Source: Rufibacter sp. XAAS-G3-1 (GTDB lineage Bacteria; Bacteroidota; Bacteroidia; Cytophagales; Hymenobacteraceae). From it: a stretch of 64,000 bases of DNA. This document shows, piece after piece, positions 1 through 8,473 of the stretch (position 1 is the stretch's first letter; each line of letters begins with the position of its first letter). Below the pieces are notes generated by a model. It worked only from the letters and a program-made list of their open reading frames with translations, did no database searches and was not told the origin of the DNA. The stretch is taken from positions 372,001-436,000 of the forward strand of contig NZ_JABFAM010000007.1 of NCBI RefSeq assembly GCF_013623775.1, written 5' to 3'. The translations under genes were made by a program, and so were the position numbers.

Positions 1-1
1 G

Positions 2-751
2 ACTTCTGCCCAGGTGCAGGAACGGGGCTTGCAATATGACCGTCGCTGGATGCTGATTGATGACAGTGGTATTTTCCTGACCCAACGCAAGCTAGCCGAA
101 ATGGCCCTGCTGCAGGTGGCCCTCACGCCCGAAGGCTTGCAGGTAACGCACAAAACCCGGCAACTAACGCCTTTGCTGGTGCCCTATGAATCCAACAGCA
201 CCCGCTCAACCCTGGTCACCGTCTGGGACGATATCTGCTTTGCCTACCTGGTGAGCCCCGAGGCGAATGCCTGGTTTTCTGAGGCGCTGGGCATCAGTTG
301 CCGCCTGGTGTACATGCCAGAAAACTCCATCCGGCTCATTGACCCCAACTACGCCAAGCACAACGAGAAAGTAAGTTTCGCTGACGGCTACCCGTTCCTC
401 ATCATTGGGCAAGAGTCTTTGAATGATTTGAACAGCCGGTTAGAAGAGCCGGTGCCCATGAACCGTTTCAGGCCTACGTTTGTGTTTACCGGGGGCCAGG
501 CCTACGCCGAGGAGAAATGGAAAACCTTTAAAATTGGCGATGTCCTGTTCTACGGCGCCAAGCCCTGCGGCCGCTGCAACGTGACCACCATTGACCAGAA
601 CACCGCCCAGGCCGGTGCAGAACCCTTGAAAACCCTGGCCACGTATCAGGCGAAAGGAAACAAAGTCATCTTCGGCATGAACCTGATTGGGCTCTCAACG
701 GGCACTGTCTCCGTAGGAGACCGTATCTCTATCATGGAAGCCGGTTCATAA
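2..751 (+). CDS. MOSC domain protein, 5' end outside window
   Basis: The reading frame is open to the first base of the window, so the gene starts upstream. A GTG at 14 is an internal codon: the residues around it (ERGLQYDRRWMLID) are the usual interior of the MOSC N-terminal beta-barrel domain. The C-terminal half carries the MOSC signature PCGRC around residue 185 counted from that GTG. MOSC proteins handle sulfur carried on cysteine or molybdenum cofactor and act in redox or detoxification reactions; the substrate here cannot be told. No ferredoxin domain follows, since the frame stops shortly after the MOSC domain. It is probably cytosolic. A degenerate palindromic repeat (about 785-826) follows the stop. 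Confidence 0.85.
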   Translation, partial: TSAQVQERGLQYDRRWMLIDDSGIFLTQRKLAEMALLQVALTPEGLQVTHKTRQLTPLLVPYESNSTRSTLVTVWDDICFAYLVSPEANAWFSEALGISCRLVYMPENSIRLIDPNYAKHNEKVSFADGYPFLIIGQESLNDLNSRLEEPVPMNRFRPTFVFTGGQAYAEEKWKTFKIGDVLFYGAKPCGRCNVTTIDQNTAQAGAEPLKTLATYQAKGNKVIFGMNLIGLSTGTVSVGDRISIMEAGS

Positions 752-903
752 GCTACTCAGGAAAAGGGGCGGGGCCCTTTCGTGATTTTTTGGCTTGTTT
801 TTAAAAAAACTAGGCTAAAAACGTGCCGCTAGCGGGCAGCTTGCAGAGACTGTACTTCTCATGTAAATTGCCTTCGCTTTTTACAATTTACGCTTCCTGC
901 TGA

Positions 904-1323
904 ATGGTGCACACTGATAATGATTACGCTACTACCGGTTATGACCAGGTGCTGGAAGCGGCTTACCTGGTCTACAAGCGCCAGGGCACCTCGCCTGAAT
1001 TCAGGGAGGCGAATACCAGGTTGGTGAGCACCCTTGCCAGATTCCCCTCGCACCGTTTGTTTGTTGATGTTAGAGGCATGGGGGTGATATCGCCCGAAGA
1101 CCAGAAATGGGTGGGGAATACCATTGTGCTGCAACTGGCTAAAAATGCGCCCGGCAACTACCTGTACATTGCCCTGCTGGTCTCTGAAAAGATCTTCACC
1201 AAACTAGCGGTGACCAGCATTGAGGACATCTCAAACGGGAAAGGAATCTGCCTGAACCGGCACTTCTACTCGGCCCCTGAAGCAAAACATTGGCTGACGC
1301 AGCAAACCAAGCGCAGCGTTTAG
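904..1323 (+). CDS. Small STAS/SpoIIAA-like protein
   Basis: 139 residues, no signal peptide or membrane segment. The order of a beta-rich start, a central RLFVDVRGMGVISPEDQKW stretch and a C-terminal FYSAPEAKHWL helix matches the small SpoIIAA/STAS-like fold proteins common in Cytophagales, whose ends usually read as 'F.d...A..WL'. The gene at 3589-4038 has the same architecture (about 140 residues, a central Asp-containing strand, AAATQWL near the end), so the two look like distant paralogues. The role is unknown; such folds usually bind partner proteins. The family call rests on pattern, not on a clear motif. Confidence 0.6.
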   Translation: MVHTDNDYATTGYDQVLEAAYLVYKRQGTSPEFREANTRLVSTLARFPSHRLFVDVRGMGVISPEDQKWVGNTIVLQLAKNAPGNYLYIALLVSEKIFTKLAVTSIEDISNGKGICLNRHFYSAPEAKHWLTQQTKRSV

Positions 1324-1357
1324 GGCATCAACCCCAACTTTACCTGTAAACCGCAAC

Positions 1358-1615
1358 ATGACGCAACATAGCCGCTACTTAGTAACTGCCGCCACCGGCG
1401 AAGAGATAGACCTCACGTACGCCAAGGAGTTACGCAGCAACAATCTGTTTCCGTTTGGCCTGCACAACTACGCTATTTACCACACCCCCGAAGGTGTATT
1501 TGTGAAAGGAACCAACTCGGGGAACCTGAACCTGATGCTAGACCACTATGAGGTGATTGAAGAAGCGGCGGCGAGAGAATATGCCCATCCGCACCAGCGC
1601 CAGGAAGAAGAATAA
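1358..1615 (+). CDS. Conserved-looking hypothetical protein, 85 aa
   Basis: Short soluble protein that starts 34 bases after the preceding gene on the same strand, so probably co-transcribed with it. It has no signal peptide or membrane helix; the middle (NLFPFGLHNYAIYHTPEGVFVKG) looks like a small beta sheet and the tail is acidic. I do not recognise the family. Codon use matches the neighbours, which supports it being real. A repeat-rich 498-base spacer follows. Confidence 0.5.
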   Translation: MTQHSRYLVTAATGEEIDLTYAKELRSNNLFPFGLHNYAIYHTPEGVFVKGTNSGNLNLMLDHYEVIEEAAAREYAHPHQRQEEE

Positions 1616-1646
1616 AGAATCCGCCCTTCCGCCGGAGATAGCCGCA

Positions 1647-2009
1647 CCCCAGCCCCTCTCCCGCGATGAGGGGCTGGGGCGTTTCGGGGCTGTTCTGCGG
1701 AAAACAGGCCCGAAACGCTTGAACCTTACACACCTCCCCGGCCTGTCCCCCGACAGGCCGGAAGAATAAGCGTCTCAGCCTGCCATTCCTCTTTTTGGCT
1801 TACCAGGGAACAAGCCAAGAAAAGCATTTCCTTTTCCCTATAAGAAGCCTCGCTGCTGCGTTTTAGACCTGTTTTCTGGAAAACAAGCCCAAAACGCGGA
1901 AACCTGTGAGGTCTCTGAGCCCTCACAGGTTTAAAATCAGCTGGCGCGCGACTCCAGTTTCGTGACAAAGGATGAAGCGAGTCTCCAGACTCGGCGGGAG
2001 CCACCAGCA
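1647..2009. repeat. Composite repeat cluster in the 1616-2113 spacer
   Basis: This 498-base gap holds no convincing gene. It contains, in order: a G+C-rich hairpin (1647-1679, CCCCAGCCCCTC pairing with its complement); a copy of the dispersed palindrome family P1 (1679-1718); a second P1 copy (1858-1897); module M2, a hairpin with arms AACCTGTGAGG and CCTCACAGGTTT (1901-1932); and module M3 (1941-2009), which contains CTGGCGCG and GAGTCTCCAGACTCG and ends in CCACCAGCA. The order P1-M2-M3 recurs at 15488-15645 and, inverted, at 47231-47350. Confidence 0.8.
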
Positions 2010-2113
2010 CGAATAGGACACTTTGCAGAACTTCCTGCGTAGTATAAGCCGATCCTGTTCCCTTAGAACCTTCGGGGGCATGGGCGGGTTATTTCTTTAA
2101 AGAGGTTTGAAAG

Positions 2114-3481
2114 ATGCATTATCCTGTATTTTCTAGTAGCGTACGAGCACAGGTTTTTCTTTTAGTCTGGGGCCTTCTGCTTTTCACGGCCTGTAGCCCG
2201 CAGAACACGTTACGGGGCGTGTTCAAGAAACAGTCTCCGTATGAGAAGTACCAGGCAGGGTTGAAGGCCGCCAAACTGGACGAGACAGCCCTGGGGCAGC
2301 AATGGATGGCCGCCGGCGAACGGGCCTTGCAGCAATCGGTGCCCGTGACGCTTCCTTTTAGGGAAACCGGCTACTTTCCGGCAGACAAGCCCCTGGCGGC
2401 CAGTTACCGGTTTACGGTCAAACAGGGCCAGAAAGTGGCCGTGAAAGTACAGACCCAGGGGCAAGAAGTGGCGCAGGTGTTTCTTGACTTGTTTGAAACG
2501 GACCCAGACAATCCGGCCCAGCCCAAACAGGTTGCTTACGCAGACACCACTTCCCAAAGCCTGGAGTATGAGATTGACGAAGAGGTGCCGCATCTCCTGC
2601 GCGTGCAGCCCGAGTTGCTGAGAAGCGGACAGTACACCGTCACCATTGAGACCATGCCCTTGCTCGCGTTCCCGGTGCAGGGCAAAGACAGCCGGGCCGT
2701 GCAGAGTTTCTGGGGCCAAGACCGTGATGCCGGTGCCCGAAGACACGAAGGCATTGACATCTTTGCGCCCCGCAACACGCCCGTAGTGGCCGCCGTGGAA
2801 GGGGTGGTGACCCGCGTCAACACCACGCCCATTGGCGGCAAGGTAGTGTGGCTCTCAGACATGAAAAGGCAGCAAAGCCTGTATTACGCCCACCTGGACA
2901 GCCAACTGGTGCAACCCGGCCAACGCGTTTCCATTGGTGATACCTTGGGTTTGCTGGGCAATACCGGTAACGCGAAAACCACTGCGCCGCACCTGCACTT
3001 CGGGATTTACCGGTTTGGCCAGGGGGCGGTTGATCCCTATCCGTACGTGCATCAGGATCGCACCAAACCCGCCCCGCTGCAAGCCGATGAGAAAAAGCTG
3101 GGAAGTTGGGTGCGGGTGGCCAAGTCAAACGCTTCTTTGCGGGAGGCAGCTTCTTCCAAGGCAACTGCTTTGCAAACCCTTCCGCAGCACACTCCCCTGC
3201 AAGTTTTGGCGGGGTCTGCCACCTGGTATAGAGTCATGCTCTCCAATGGCCAGCAAGGGTACTTAGCGGCCTCATTGGTGGAAACGCTGGATACACCCAT
3301 TCAATCGGTTAGGCTGCGCCAGGAAGCGCCGCTGCTGGATGCCTCTTCGGCCCAGGCCGCTCCGCAGAAAAGCCTGAGGGTTGATTCTACCGTGCGGGTT
3401 TTGGCCAAACAGGACGAGTACTGGCTGGTGAGAGATACCAACGGCACCACCGGCTGGATTCCGGCCGAAGTCACGCGGTAA
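2114..3481 (+). CDS. M23 family metallopeptidase lipoprotein with SH3 domains
   Basis: 455 residues. The N-terminus is a lipoprotein signal ending in LLFTAC, so the protein is membrane-anchored in the envelope. Residues about 50-185 form a beta-rich region. The LytM/M23 zinc endopeptidase domain follows, with its metal ligands visible as H211-x3-D215 (HEGID) and H293-L-H295 (APHLHFG). The C-terminus (about 330-455) looks like two SH3b repeats, which usually bind peptidoglycan. All expected ligands are present, so an active peptidoglycan hydrolase is likely (family knowledge). The ATG at 2114 follows AAAGAGGTTTGAAAG, a usable ribosome site. Confidence 0.9.
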   Translation: MHYPVFSSSVRAQVFLLVWGLLLFTACSPQNTLRGVFKKQSPYEKYQAGLKAAKLDETALGQQWMAAGERALQQSVPVTLPFRETGYFPADKPLAASYRFTVKQGQKVAVKVQTQGQEVAQVFLDLFETDPDNPAQPKQVAYADTTSQSLEYEIDEEVPHLLRVQPELLRSGQYTVTIETMPLLAFPVQGKDSRAVQSFWGQDRDAGARRHEGIDIFAPRNTPVVAAVEGVVTRVNTTPIGGKVVWLSDMKRQQSLYYAHLDSQLVQPGQRVSIGDTLGLLGNTGNAKTTAPHLHFGIYRFGQGAVDPYPYVHQDRTKPAPLQADEKKLGSWVRVAKSNASLREAASSKATALQTLPQHTPLQVLAGSATWYRVMLSNGQQGYLAASLVETLDTPIQSVRLRQEAPLLDASSAQAAPQKSLRVDSTVRVLAKQDEYWLVRDTNGTTGWIPAEVTR

Positions 3482-3588
3482 GGCATTGCCTCCCAGACGG
3501 GCTGAACATTCACCTGCCTGGCACGTACTTTTGTAAAGACAAACAACGCTTCTGACCATACCCTTTTCCATCAGTCCCAGGCAAACGA

Positions 3589-4038
3589 ATGTTATGTTAT
3601 ATGGCCGAATTATGGACAGTCAAAAGCGCGCATTCCTGCATCTCCCTTGAATATGTAAAGGAGCAGGATTGGTTTTATTTGAAATGGAGCGGCCACATCA
3701 ACTCAGATGAGGTGGTTGCCGTTGCCCAAACGTATCTGGAACTGCAGCAGGAGAAACGGTGTCCCAAGCTTCTGAACGACAAAAGCGAGGTTACCGGCGA
3801 GTGGGAGGAGGCCAACTACTGGCTGCAGTTTGAATGGATGCCGCAGGTAGAGCAAACCGGCCTGCAGTATCTCGCCCTGGTGCTCTCCCATGACATGCAT
3901 GACCAAACTTCCTCCCAGGAGCTGCAGCGCAGGCTTTCCTCTGTCTGTAGCGTGGCGCTGTTCTGTGATCTGGCTGCCGCTACCCAATGGCTTTCAGGCC
4001 CTAAACCCACAGATATACGGCAGACGCTTACTTGCTAA
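3589..4038 (+). CDS. Small STAS-like protein, paralogue-like of 904-1323
   Basis: 149 residues from the first ATG; an in-frame ATG at 3601 (MAELWTV) is an equally good start. No signal peptide. The layout of an N-terminal beta hairpin (WFYLKWSGHINSDE), a central LLNDKSEV strand with conserved Asp, and a C-terminal LAAATQWLSG helix resembles the SpoIIAA/STAS-like protein 2.6 kb upstream on the same strand. The M23 peptidase gene lies between them. Function unknown; a protein-protein interaction role is only a guess. Confidence 0.6.
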   Translation: MLCYMAELWTVKSAHSCISLEYVKEQDWFYLKWSGHINSDEVVAVAQTYLELQQEKRCPKLLNDKSEVTGEWEEANYWLQFEWMPQVEQTGLQYLALVLSHDMHDQTSSQELQRRLSSVCSVALFCDLAAATQWLSGPKPTDIRQTLTC

Positions 4039-4069
4039 GTAGCAGGATAGGTTTGTAGTACGCTGCCTT

Positions 4070-4112
4070 GTTCTCCTGAGAGGATCTTGTGGGCTGACTA
4101 GAAAAGCGCATA
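4070..4112 (+). repeat. Family P2 repeat, left half only
   Basis: The sequence TCCTGAGAGGATCTTGTGGG followed by CTGACTAGAAAAGCG is the left arm of the roughly 90-base inverted-repeat family P2 (complete copies at 13776-13865 and 4471-4562). The right arm is missing and the sequence runs into the 4144-4434 repeat. Confidence 0.65.
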
Positions 4113-4143
4113 TATTGGTATTGGTTTAGTATCCGGCTGGAGC

Positions 4144-4434
4144 TGGGTTCTTTGGAGAGATTGGTAGGTGCACGCCTTCTGTGTTTCCTTGGCTTGTCCG
4201 CTTTAGTGTGGGTATCAGCAGGTGCACGCAGTTTGCTATTCCCTTGGCTTGTCTGCTTTTTGCGTGGGTGCAAGTGCTGTGTTGTTTCATCTTTGGCGGT
4301 ATGCGCTCACGGCCGCGGGGCCGCGTCTTCCCCTCTCGCACTGCCCTTTCGGCCTGAGAGGTCTATCTCTCTTAGCTCATGTCTGTCCAGGGCCAAAAGC
4401 GAGGCGCGCTCGGGAAAGACTGGAACTGGGGAAA
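4144..4434. repeat. ~290-bp dispersed repeat, copy 1
   Basis: A second copy lies at 8788-9075 in the same orientation. The two match well over the 3' 140 bases (from GCGCTCACGGCCGCGGGGCC to GACTGGAACTGGGGAA) and more loosely over the 5' half. The 5' half contains an internal duplication of about 50-55 bases, beginning near 4166 and 4219 with AGGTGCACGC and containing TTGGCTTGTC. Reading frames across it are short and not conserved between copies, so it is treated as non-coding. The G+C-rich part could fold strongly and could belong to a structured RNA or a mobile element remnant. Confidence 0.7.
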
Positions 4435-4470
4435 GTAAGTATGCGGACAAAATAGTTTGTCCTACTCTTT

Positions 4471-4562
4471 GGTTGTCCTCTTGGAAGGATCTTGGTGGCG
4501 AACAGCAATAGCGCTCCATCAAAGCTATTCTAGTTCGTCCTCAAGATCCTTTCAGATGACAA
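4471..4562. repeat. Family P2 inverted repeat (~90 bp)
   Basis: Arms are GGTTGTCCTCTTGGAAGGAT (4471-4490) and ATCCTTTCAGATGAC (4546-4560), continuing inwards through CTTGGTGGCGAAC and GTTCGTCC. It shares the GTCATCCTNNAAGGATCTNG core with copies at 12031-12120 and 13776-13865. It probably folds into a long imperfect hairpin when transcribed. Confidence 0.75.
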
Positions 4563-5141
4563 ATAGTATAACGTAATGCTGTCTCCGTACTTAGATAAAG
4601 TAATAGCAGGCAGTTAGTATACCCAATCTTATTATACCCAATCCCGCTTTTCCGGAGTTTTACTCCCCTTCTTTTGCCCGTGGTTCCCGGCGGAGTGGAA
4701 CTCCGCAGCAGGTAGGTTCGGGAGTAGAACTCCCGAACAGCAAGGAACTCCCGAGCAGCAAGGGTAGTGATTTAGGGTTGTACTAGCTGTATAGCCCCTC
4801 TTCTCCTGCAAAAGCGTATTCCCCTCCTCAGCTCATCTTATAGGAAAACTTTTGCTGATGTCGCTGCTGCGGAGTGGAACTCCAAAAGAGTGGGGATGTG
4901 TTTTGCGCGTTCTGGGCCTGTTTTGCGGAAAATGAACCTAAAACGCACCAACCCGCTTCCCCCTACAGGACGGCAGAAAAGCGCCCTAGGCTACAATCCA
5001 TGGATTTTGGCTTGCCAGGGGACAAGCCAAGGACTTCCTTTTCCCCTACAGGATTAGTTCCCGGGAGGGGTGGGTTCTGGTTCTCCACCATCTCCTTCAA
5101 ACGGATGTTGTCTGCATGCTTAGGTTGGTTGAAAGCAGCCA
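4563..5141. other. Gene-free spacer with hairpins and a P1 copy
   Basis: No credible gene. It contains small hairpins at 4690-4706 (CGGAGT/ACTCCG) and 4716-4738 (GTTCGGGAGT/ACTCCCGAAC) with repeated ACTCCCGA units after them, then a degenerate P1 palindrome at 4907-4946. Blocks such as GCGTATTCCCCTCCTC near 4815 recur near 9200, so the two spacers (4.0-5.1 kb and 8.5-9.3 kb) share several repeat segments. Confidence 0.6.
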
Positions 5142-5807
5142 TTACTGGTTTATTTCCCTGTAGAGGTCTTTGGCGTCTTTTTGGGCTTCCAGCGCGAGGA
5201 ATTCTGCTTGCAGGGCTTTGATTCTGAGTTTGTCTTTGGCTGAGATCTGGTCTTCTACCAGATTTTTCTTCTGGTTAAGGCGGCTGTAGAGTTCATCTAC
5301 GTAATCCCAGTCGGCGGCGGTCCAGGTAGTGCGGCGGGCGCGTACGTTCTGCAGGAACTGGGTGTAGGCTTCGCGCATCTGCGGGGCGGTGAAAGTAGCG
5401 TCCAAGGCGTTGGCAGACCCAAAAAGTTCTTCTTCAAAGCGCTGCAAGGTCTCTGGGCTCAGCGGCATTTCTACTCTTTGCTGGTTGCGGGCTTCCCAGT
5501 TCAGGTATTCCCTTCTAAGCTCTTTGTATTCTTCTTTGGATTTGGCCGAGAGGCTGTCCATCCTGGAATCTAGTTGGGCGGTTTTCTCCTTGAACTCCTC
5601 TTTGACCTGCGGCCATCTGGTATCTGGGTTTTTGGTGCTGTCGGTTTTGTCTTTCATCCATTCCCGTAGTTCGGCCAGGTCTTGTTCTGCCCGGGTGCGG
5701 GGTTGGTCATTGGTCTCATTGGAGGAAGTGCGCTCGCAAGAGGTGCCACCCAACAGCGTGAGCAGGAGGGCACCGGTGGCCAGAAACTTTGTAGGGGTAG
5801 GAATCAT
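5142..5807 (-). CDS. Helical envelope lipoprotein, paralogue of 14132-14785
   Basis: 221 residues. The signal peptide ends in LLGGTSC (Cys24), a lipobox. The mature part is charged and almost all helical. It aligns with the 217-residue product at 14132-14785 through AEQDL-x2-(L/F)-(R/K)-EWMK near the start and through MREAY-x2-F-x-QNVRA-(R/K)-R-x2-WT-x2-DWDY in the middle, then a run of Lys/Glu heptads. That paralogue has an ordinary signal peptide, so one form is tethered and the other is probably soluble in the periplasm. I recognise no named domain. It is separated from the kinase gene by a strong hairpin, so it is probably its own transcription unit. Confidence 0.75.
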   Translation of the reverse strand: MIPTPTKFLATGALLLTLLGGTSCERTSSNETNDQPRTRAEQDLAELREWMKDKTDSTKNPDTRWPQVKEEFKEKTAQLDSRMDSLSAKSKEEYKELRREYLNWEARNQQRVEMPLSPETLQRFEEELFGSANALDATFTAPQMREAYTQFLQNVRARRTTWTAADWDYVDELYSRLNQKKNLVEDQISAKDKLRIKALQAEFLALEAQKDAKDLYREINQ

Positions 5808-5973
5808 ATCGGTTTTTTCCTATGTATACGCAAGATTCAGGGGAACGATGGTTCTCTCAGGGAATGGCCTGTCTTCAAAGAGGGTGTTTTAGGCATAGAA
5901 TTCATAAAATAGCCTGAAAACGGAAGAAAGGAAATGTTCTGGAAACGATACTTCCCGTGGGCTGTGCAAAGCA

Positions 5974-6035
5974 AACCCCCGGTTCTGTTTCGGGGCTGTT
6001 TTCTTTAAAACAGCCCCGAAACAGAACCGGGGGTT
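5974..6035. terminator. 29-bp perfect hairpin (P1 family) after the kinase gene
   Basis: Left arm 5974-6002 and right arm 6007-6035 pair perfectly over 29 bases around a CTTT loop. The core GTTTCGGGGCTGTTTT is the P1 palindrome, here extended outwards by AACCCCCGGTTCT. It lies 28 bases beyond the stop of the minus-strand kinase gene and upstream of the start of the 5142-5807 gene, so it can end the kinase transcript. Confidence 0.75.
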
Positions 6036-6062
6036 GAAATAGGAGGCTCTAGTGGCGGAAGT

Positions 6063-6677
6063 TTAAAACAACCCGAACAGTTCAATGTTAATGCGGTCAA
6101 TGATCAGGCCCAAATCCTCGGGGTTCTGCACGAAATCCATGTGGTTGACATCAATGACCAGCAGTTTGCCTTGCTTGTAGTTGGCGATCCATTGGTCGTA
6201 GTGCTCGTTCAGGTTCTTCAGGTAAGCCAGCGAGATGTTGTCTTCGTAATCGCGTCCGCGTTTCTGGATCTGCCCTATCAGTTTAGGAAGATCGGCCTTC
6301 AGGTAAACGAGCAGATCGGGGGCTTTCACCATCTTGGTCATTGACTCAAACAGGCTGAAATAGTTCTGGAAATCGCGGTCGCTCATCATGCCTGAATGGT
6401 GCAGGTTCTTGGCGAAGATGTAGGCGTCTTCGTAAATGGTGCGGTCTTGCACAACTCCCGTGGTGCGCTCATTGATCTTCAGGACCTGGTTGAAACGGCT
6501 GTTCAGGAAGAAAACCTGCAGGTGAAACGCCCACCGGGGCATGTCTTCATAGAAGTCTTTCAGGTACGGGTTGTTGTCTACGGCTTCCAGAAAAACCTCC
6601 CATTTGTAATGTTGGGCCAGCTTAGTGGCCAGGGTGGTTTTGCCGGCCCCAATGTTGCCTACTATTGCAATATGCAT
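6063..6677 (-). CDS. Deoxynucleoside kinase
   Basis: 204 residues, the usual size for the dNK (dAK/dGK) family. It phosphorylates deoxynucleosides with ATP for the salvage pathway in the cytosol. Visible features: P-loop G7-N-I-G-A-G-K13-T-T; the FLEAVDNNPYL substrate segment with Glu31; DRT at 78-80, the DRS-type motif with the catalytic-region Asp-Arg; and the lid QKRGRDYE with several arginines. All key residues are present. Base preference (dA, dG or dC) cannot be read from sequence. A perfect -7 element TACTTTTG lies 32-39 bases upstream of the start. Confidence 0.92.
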   Translation of the reverse strand: MHIAIVGNIGAGKTTLATKLAQHYKWEVFLEAVDNNPYLKDFYEDMPRWAFHLQVFFLNSRFNQVLKINERTTGVVQDRTIYEDAYIFAKNLHHSGMMSDRDFQNYFSLFESMTKMVKAPDLLVYLKADLPKLIGQIQKRGRDYEDNISLAYLKNLNEHYDQWIANYKQGKLLVIDVNHMDFVQNPEDLGLIIDRINIELFGLF

Positions 6678-6708
6678 GTGCTCTTTTACTGTTGTTAAAC
6701 GCGGAGGG

Positions 6709-6716
6709 CAAAAGTA
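6709..6716 (-). promoter_or_regulatory. Bacteroidota -7 element before the kinase gene
   Basis: On the minus strand this reads TACTTTTG, a full match to TAnnTTTG. No clear TTTG is found 19 bases further upstream, so only the -7 half is supported. Confidence 0.4.
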
Positions 6717-6783
6717 CGCGTTTCACCCCAGATTTCAGGCAGTGTATTCAGACCGGGGGAAAAAACAGGAAGTGGCAGACGGC

Positions 6784-7842
6784 CTAGACAAAGGGACTGC
6801 TCACCCACTCCACCACGTTCATGAGCGAAATCCTGATTTTGGTGAGGAGCAGGTCTTTTTCCTGCAAGGTGCCTTTTTTCCAGGCTTTCTGCTCTTGCTG
6901 CAATTGCTTGCTTTCGGCCTTGGTGCGCGGAGTGGCGAGCAAGCGGTCTAGTTTGGGTTTGCCGCCGTCTACCCAGCAGGTATACCAGAACGAGGCTGTT
7001 TGCTCGGCAGCGGCCCGCATACGGTCTTCCACCATAGTGCCCAGCGCCTGGTTGTAGGCCGTGGCAAAGGCGTCGGTGTAGGTTTTGCGGCTGCGTCCGT
7101 TCCGTTCGGTCACGGTGTACTTGGTGTCCTGGGTGAAATTCTGGCTCACCTGTTTCTCTATGGCCAGCAGCTGCGGCACCAATACGTGTGAGGCCCGCAC
7201 AACTTCCCAAATCTCCTGCTCGGGGTTTTTGAGGTATTGTGCTTTGCGGTGCTTCAGGTTGTACGCAGACAGGTTCTGCTCGGGCAGTTTAGATTCCCAG
7301 AGACTGTGGAGCCCGGTTTGGCCGGTGAGGTGGCCGTCATGGTTCAGGCTGGTGTGTAACGGTACGTGGGCATCCTGAATGTAGTGTGCCAGGTCGGCCG
7401 AGTAATACAGAATGCTGTCCAGGTCTTTCCGGAAGAAGGCTTGGGTGAGGCGTTCTTTCAGTTTTATGACCTGCCACGGCACCACCCCGTATTTCTGCAG
7501 GGTGTCTGCGCTGTATTTGGCGGCCGCCGCGTCCCAGGCATGCGGCATGTTCTCCAGCGGGTGCTCCCCAAAGGCCTCTAAATCTATGAAGTGGCGCGGG
7601 GCCTCTTTGGGGTCTGCGTTGCGGCGCTCATCGGGCCGCACAGCTGTTTCCACCAGCAGCGCCATGTGCCGGTGGTACAACACCTGCATGTCTTTGGGCA
7701 GCCCGTAAATAGCCAATTGCTGAATCACTTTATGGCCGAAGAATCCCCAGGAAAATCCAGAAATGGGTGCAGTAAAAATAAATGCCAGTAGTAATAGAAT
7801 TTTCCTGATGCGGTGGCAAAACATAGATTTAGATAATATCAC
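6784..7842 (-). CDS. Zinc-dependent phospholipase C/S1-P1 nuclease-like protein
   Basis: 352 residues with an N-terminal signal peptide (hydrophobic 15-28). The mature protein probably begins near Trp32 in FSWGFFGHK; in the PLC/S1-P1 fold the mature N-terminal Trp and the nearby His (His37 here) bind zinc. Further expected ligands follow: RHFIDLE, AHYIQDAHVPLH and, after a gap, GLHSLWE. The trinuclear zinc site therefore looks intact. The protein should be a secreted or periplasmic phosphodiesterase or nuclease; the real substrate is unknown. Members of this group are widespread in Cytophagales. Confidence 0.85.
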   Translation of the reverse strand: MILSKSMFCHRIRKILLLLAFIFTAPISGFSWGFFGHKVIQQLAIYGLPKDMQVLYHRHMALLVETAVRPDERRNADPKEAPRHFIDLEAFGEHPLENMPHAWDAAAAKYSADTLQKYGVVPWQVIKLKERLTQAFFRKDLDSILYYSADLAHYIQDAHVPLHTSLNHDGHLTGQTGLHSLWESKLPEQNLSAYNLKHRKAQYLKNPEQEIWEVVRASHVLVPQLLAIEKQVSQNFTQDTKYTVTERNGRSRKTYTDAFATAYNQALGTMVEDRMRAAAEQTASFWYTCWVDGGKPKLDRLLATPRTKAESKQLQQEQKAWKKGTLQEKDLLLTKIRISLMNVVEWVSSPFV

Positions 7843-7894
7843 TATTTTACAAAATGGATATAACAGCTTTTGCTAAATCTAGTTCTATCGCCAA

Positions 7895-8419
7895 TCAGGG
7901 GCTTTGGGCCAGATTTAGAACCAAAATGTAGTCATTAAGCGTGAATTGCGCAAAAGGGATGTTGGTAATTTTAGAAATTTTAAAGCCGTGCTTGAAGTAA
8001 AAGTGTTGGGCGGGGTTCTGGCGGTGCACGTTTAATTCCAATTTTTTACCTCCTAGTGCTTTTGTGGTTTGTATCACTTCTTGCAGGAGTTTTTTGCCTA
8101 AACCCAAGCCCTGGCAGGCAGGGTGGATGTACAGTTTGTTTAATTTGAAATGCTGGTGCTCGGCATTTAGAAGTGAATACGCGGCAAAAGCGGCCGGGGT
8201 ACCGCCGTAGCGCAGCAGCAGAAACGTTTGGCCACTTTCCATCTGCCGCTGCAAGGAATCCGGAGAGTAGATTTCCGTGAGCATAAAGTCTATCTGTTCG
8301 GGAGAGAGAATGTTGGCGTACGTAGGATACCACGTGGCGTGCGCTAGCGCATGGATGATAGCAGTGTCTGTGGTGGTTTCAATGGTACTGGGTTGGGTGG
8401 GGGAGGTAAGCGGAGTCAT
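7895..8419 (-). CDS. GNAT family N-acetyltransferase
   Basis: 174 residues from the ATG at 8419. An upstream in-frame ATG at 8473 adds 18 residues that do not fit the family, so the shorter form is preferred. The acetyl-CoA loop is visible in HPACQGLGLGKKLL (R/Q-x2-G-x-G/A motif), with the preceding strand LNKLYIHP and the C-terminal HFYFKHGF that closes many GNAT domains. It should move an acetyl group from acetyl-CoA to an amine in the cytosol. The substrate is unknown. It ends 52 bases from the start of the phospholipase C-like gene, so the two may share a transcript. Confidence 0.87.
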   Translation of the reverse strand: MTPLTSPTQPSTIETTTDTAIIHALAHATWYPTYANILSPEQIDFMLTEIYSPDSLQRQMESGQTFLLLRYGGTPAAFAAYSLLNAEHQHFKLNKLYIHPACQGLGLGKKLLQEVIQTTKALGGKKLELNVHRQNPAQHFYFKHGFKISKITNIPFAQFTLNDYILVLNLAQSP

Positions 8420-8473
8420 AGGTGCGTAAAGGAAATTAGCTGGGCAGATTTCACAGGTGAGAAACCGTTCCAA

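Noticed and set aside
4028-4530. Several overlapping open frames of 60-120 codons on both strands
   Set aside because: They lie in repeat DNA, differ between the two copies of the 290-bp element and have no family resemblance.
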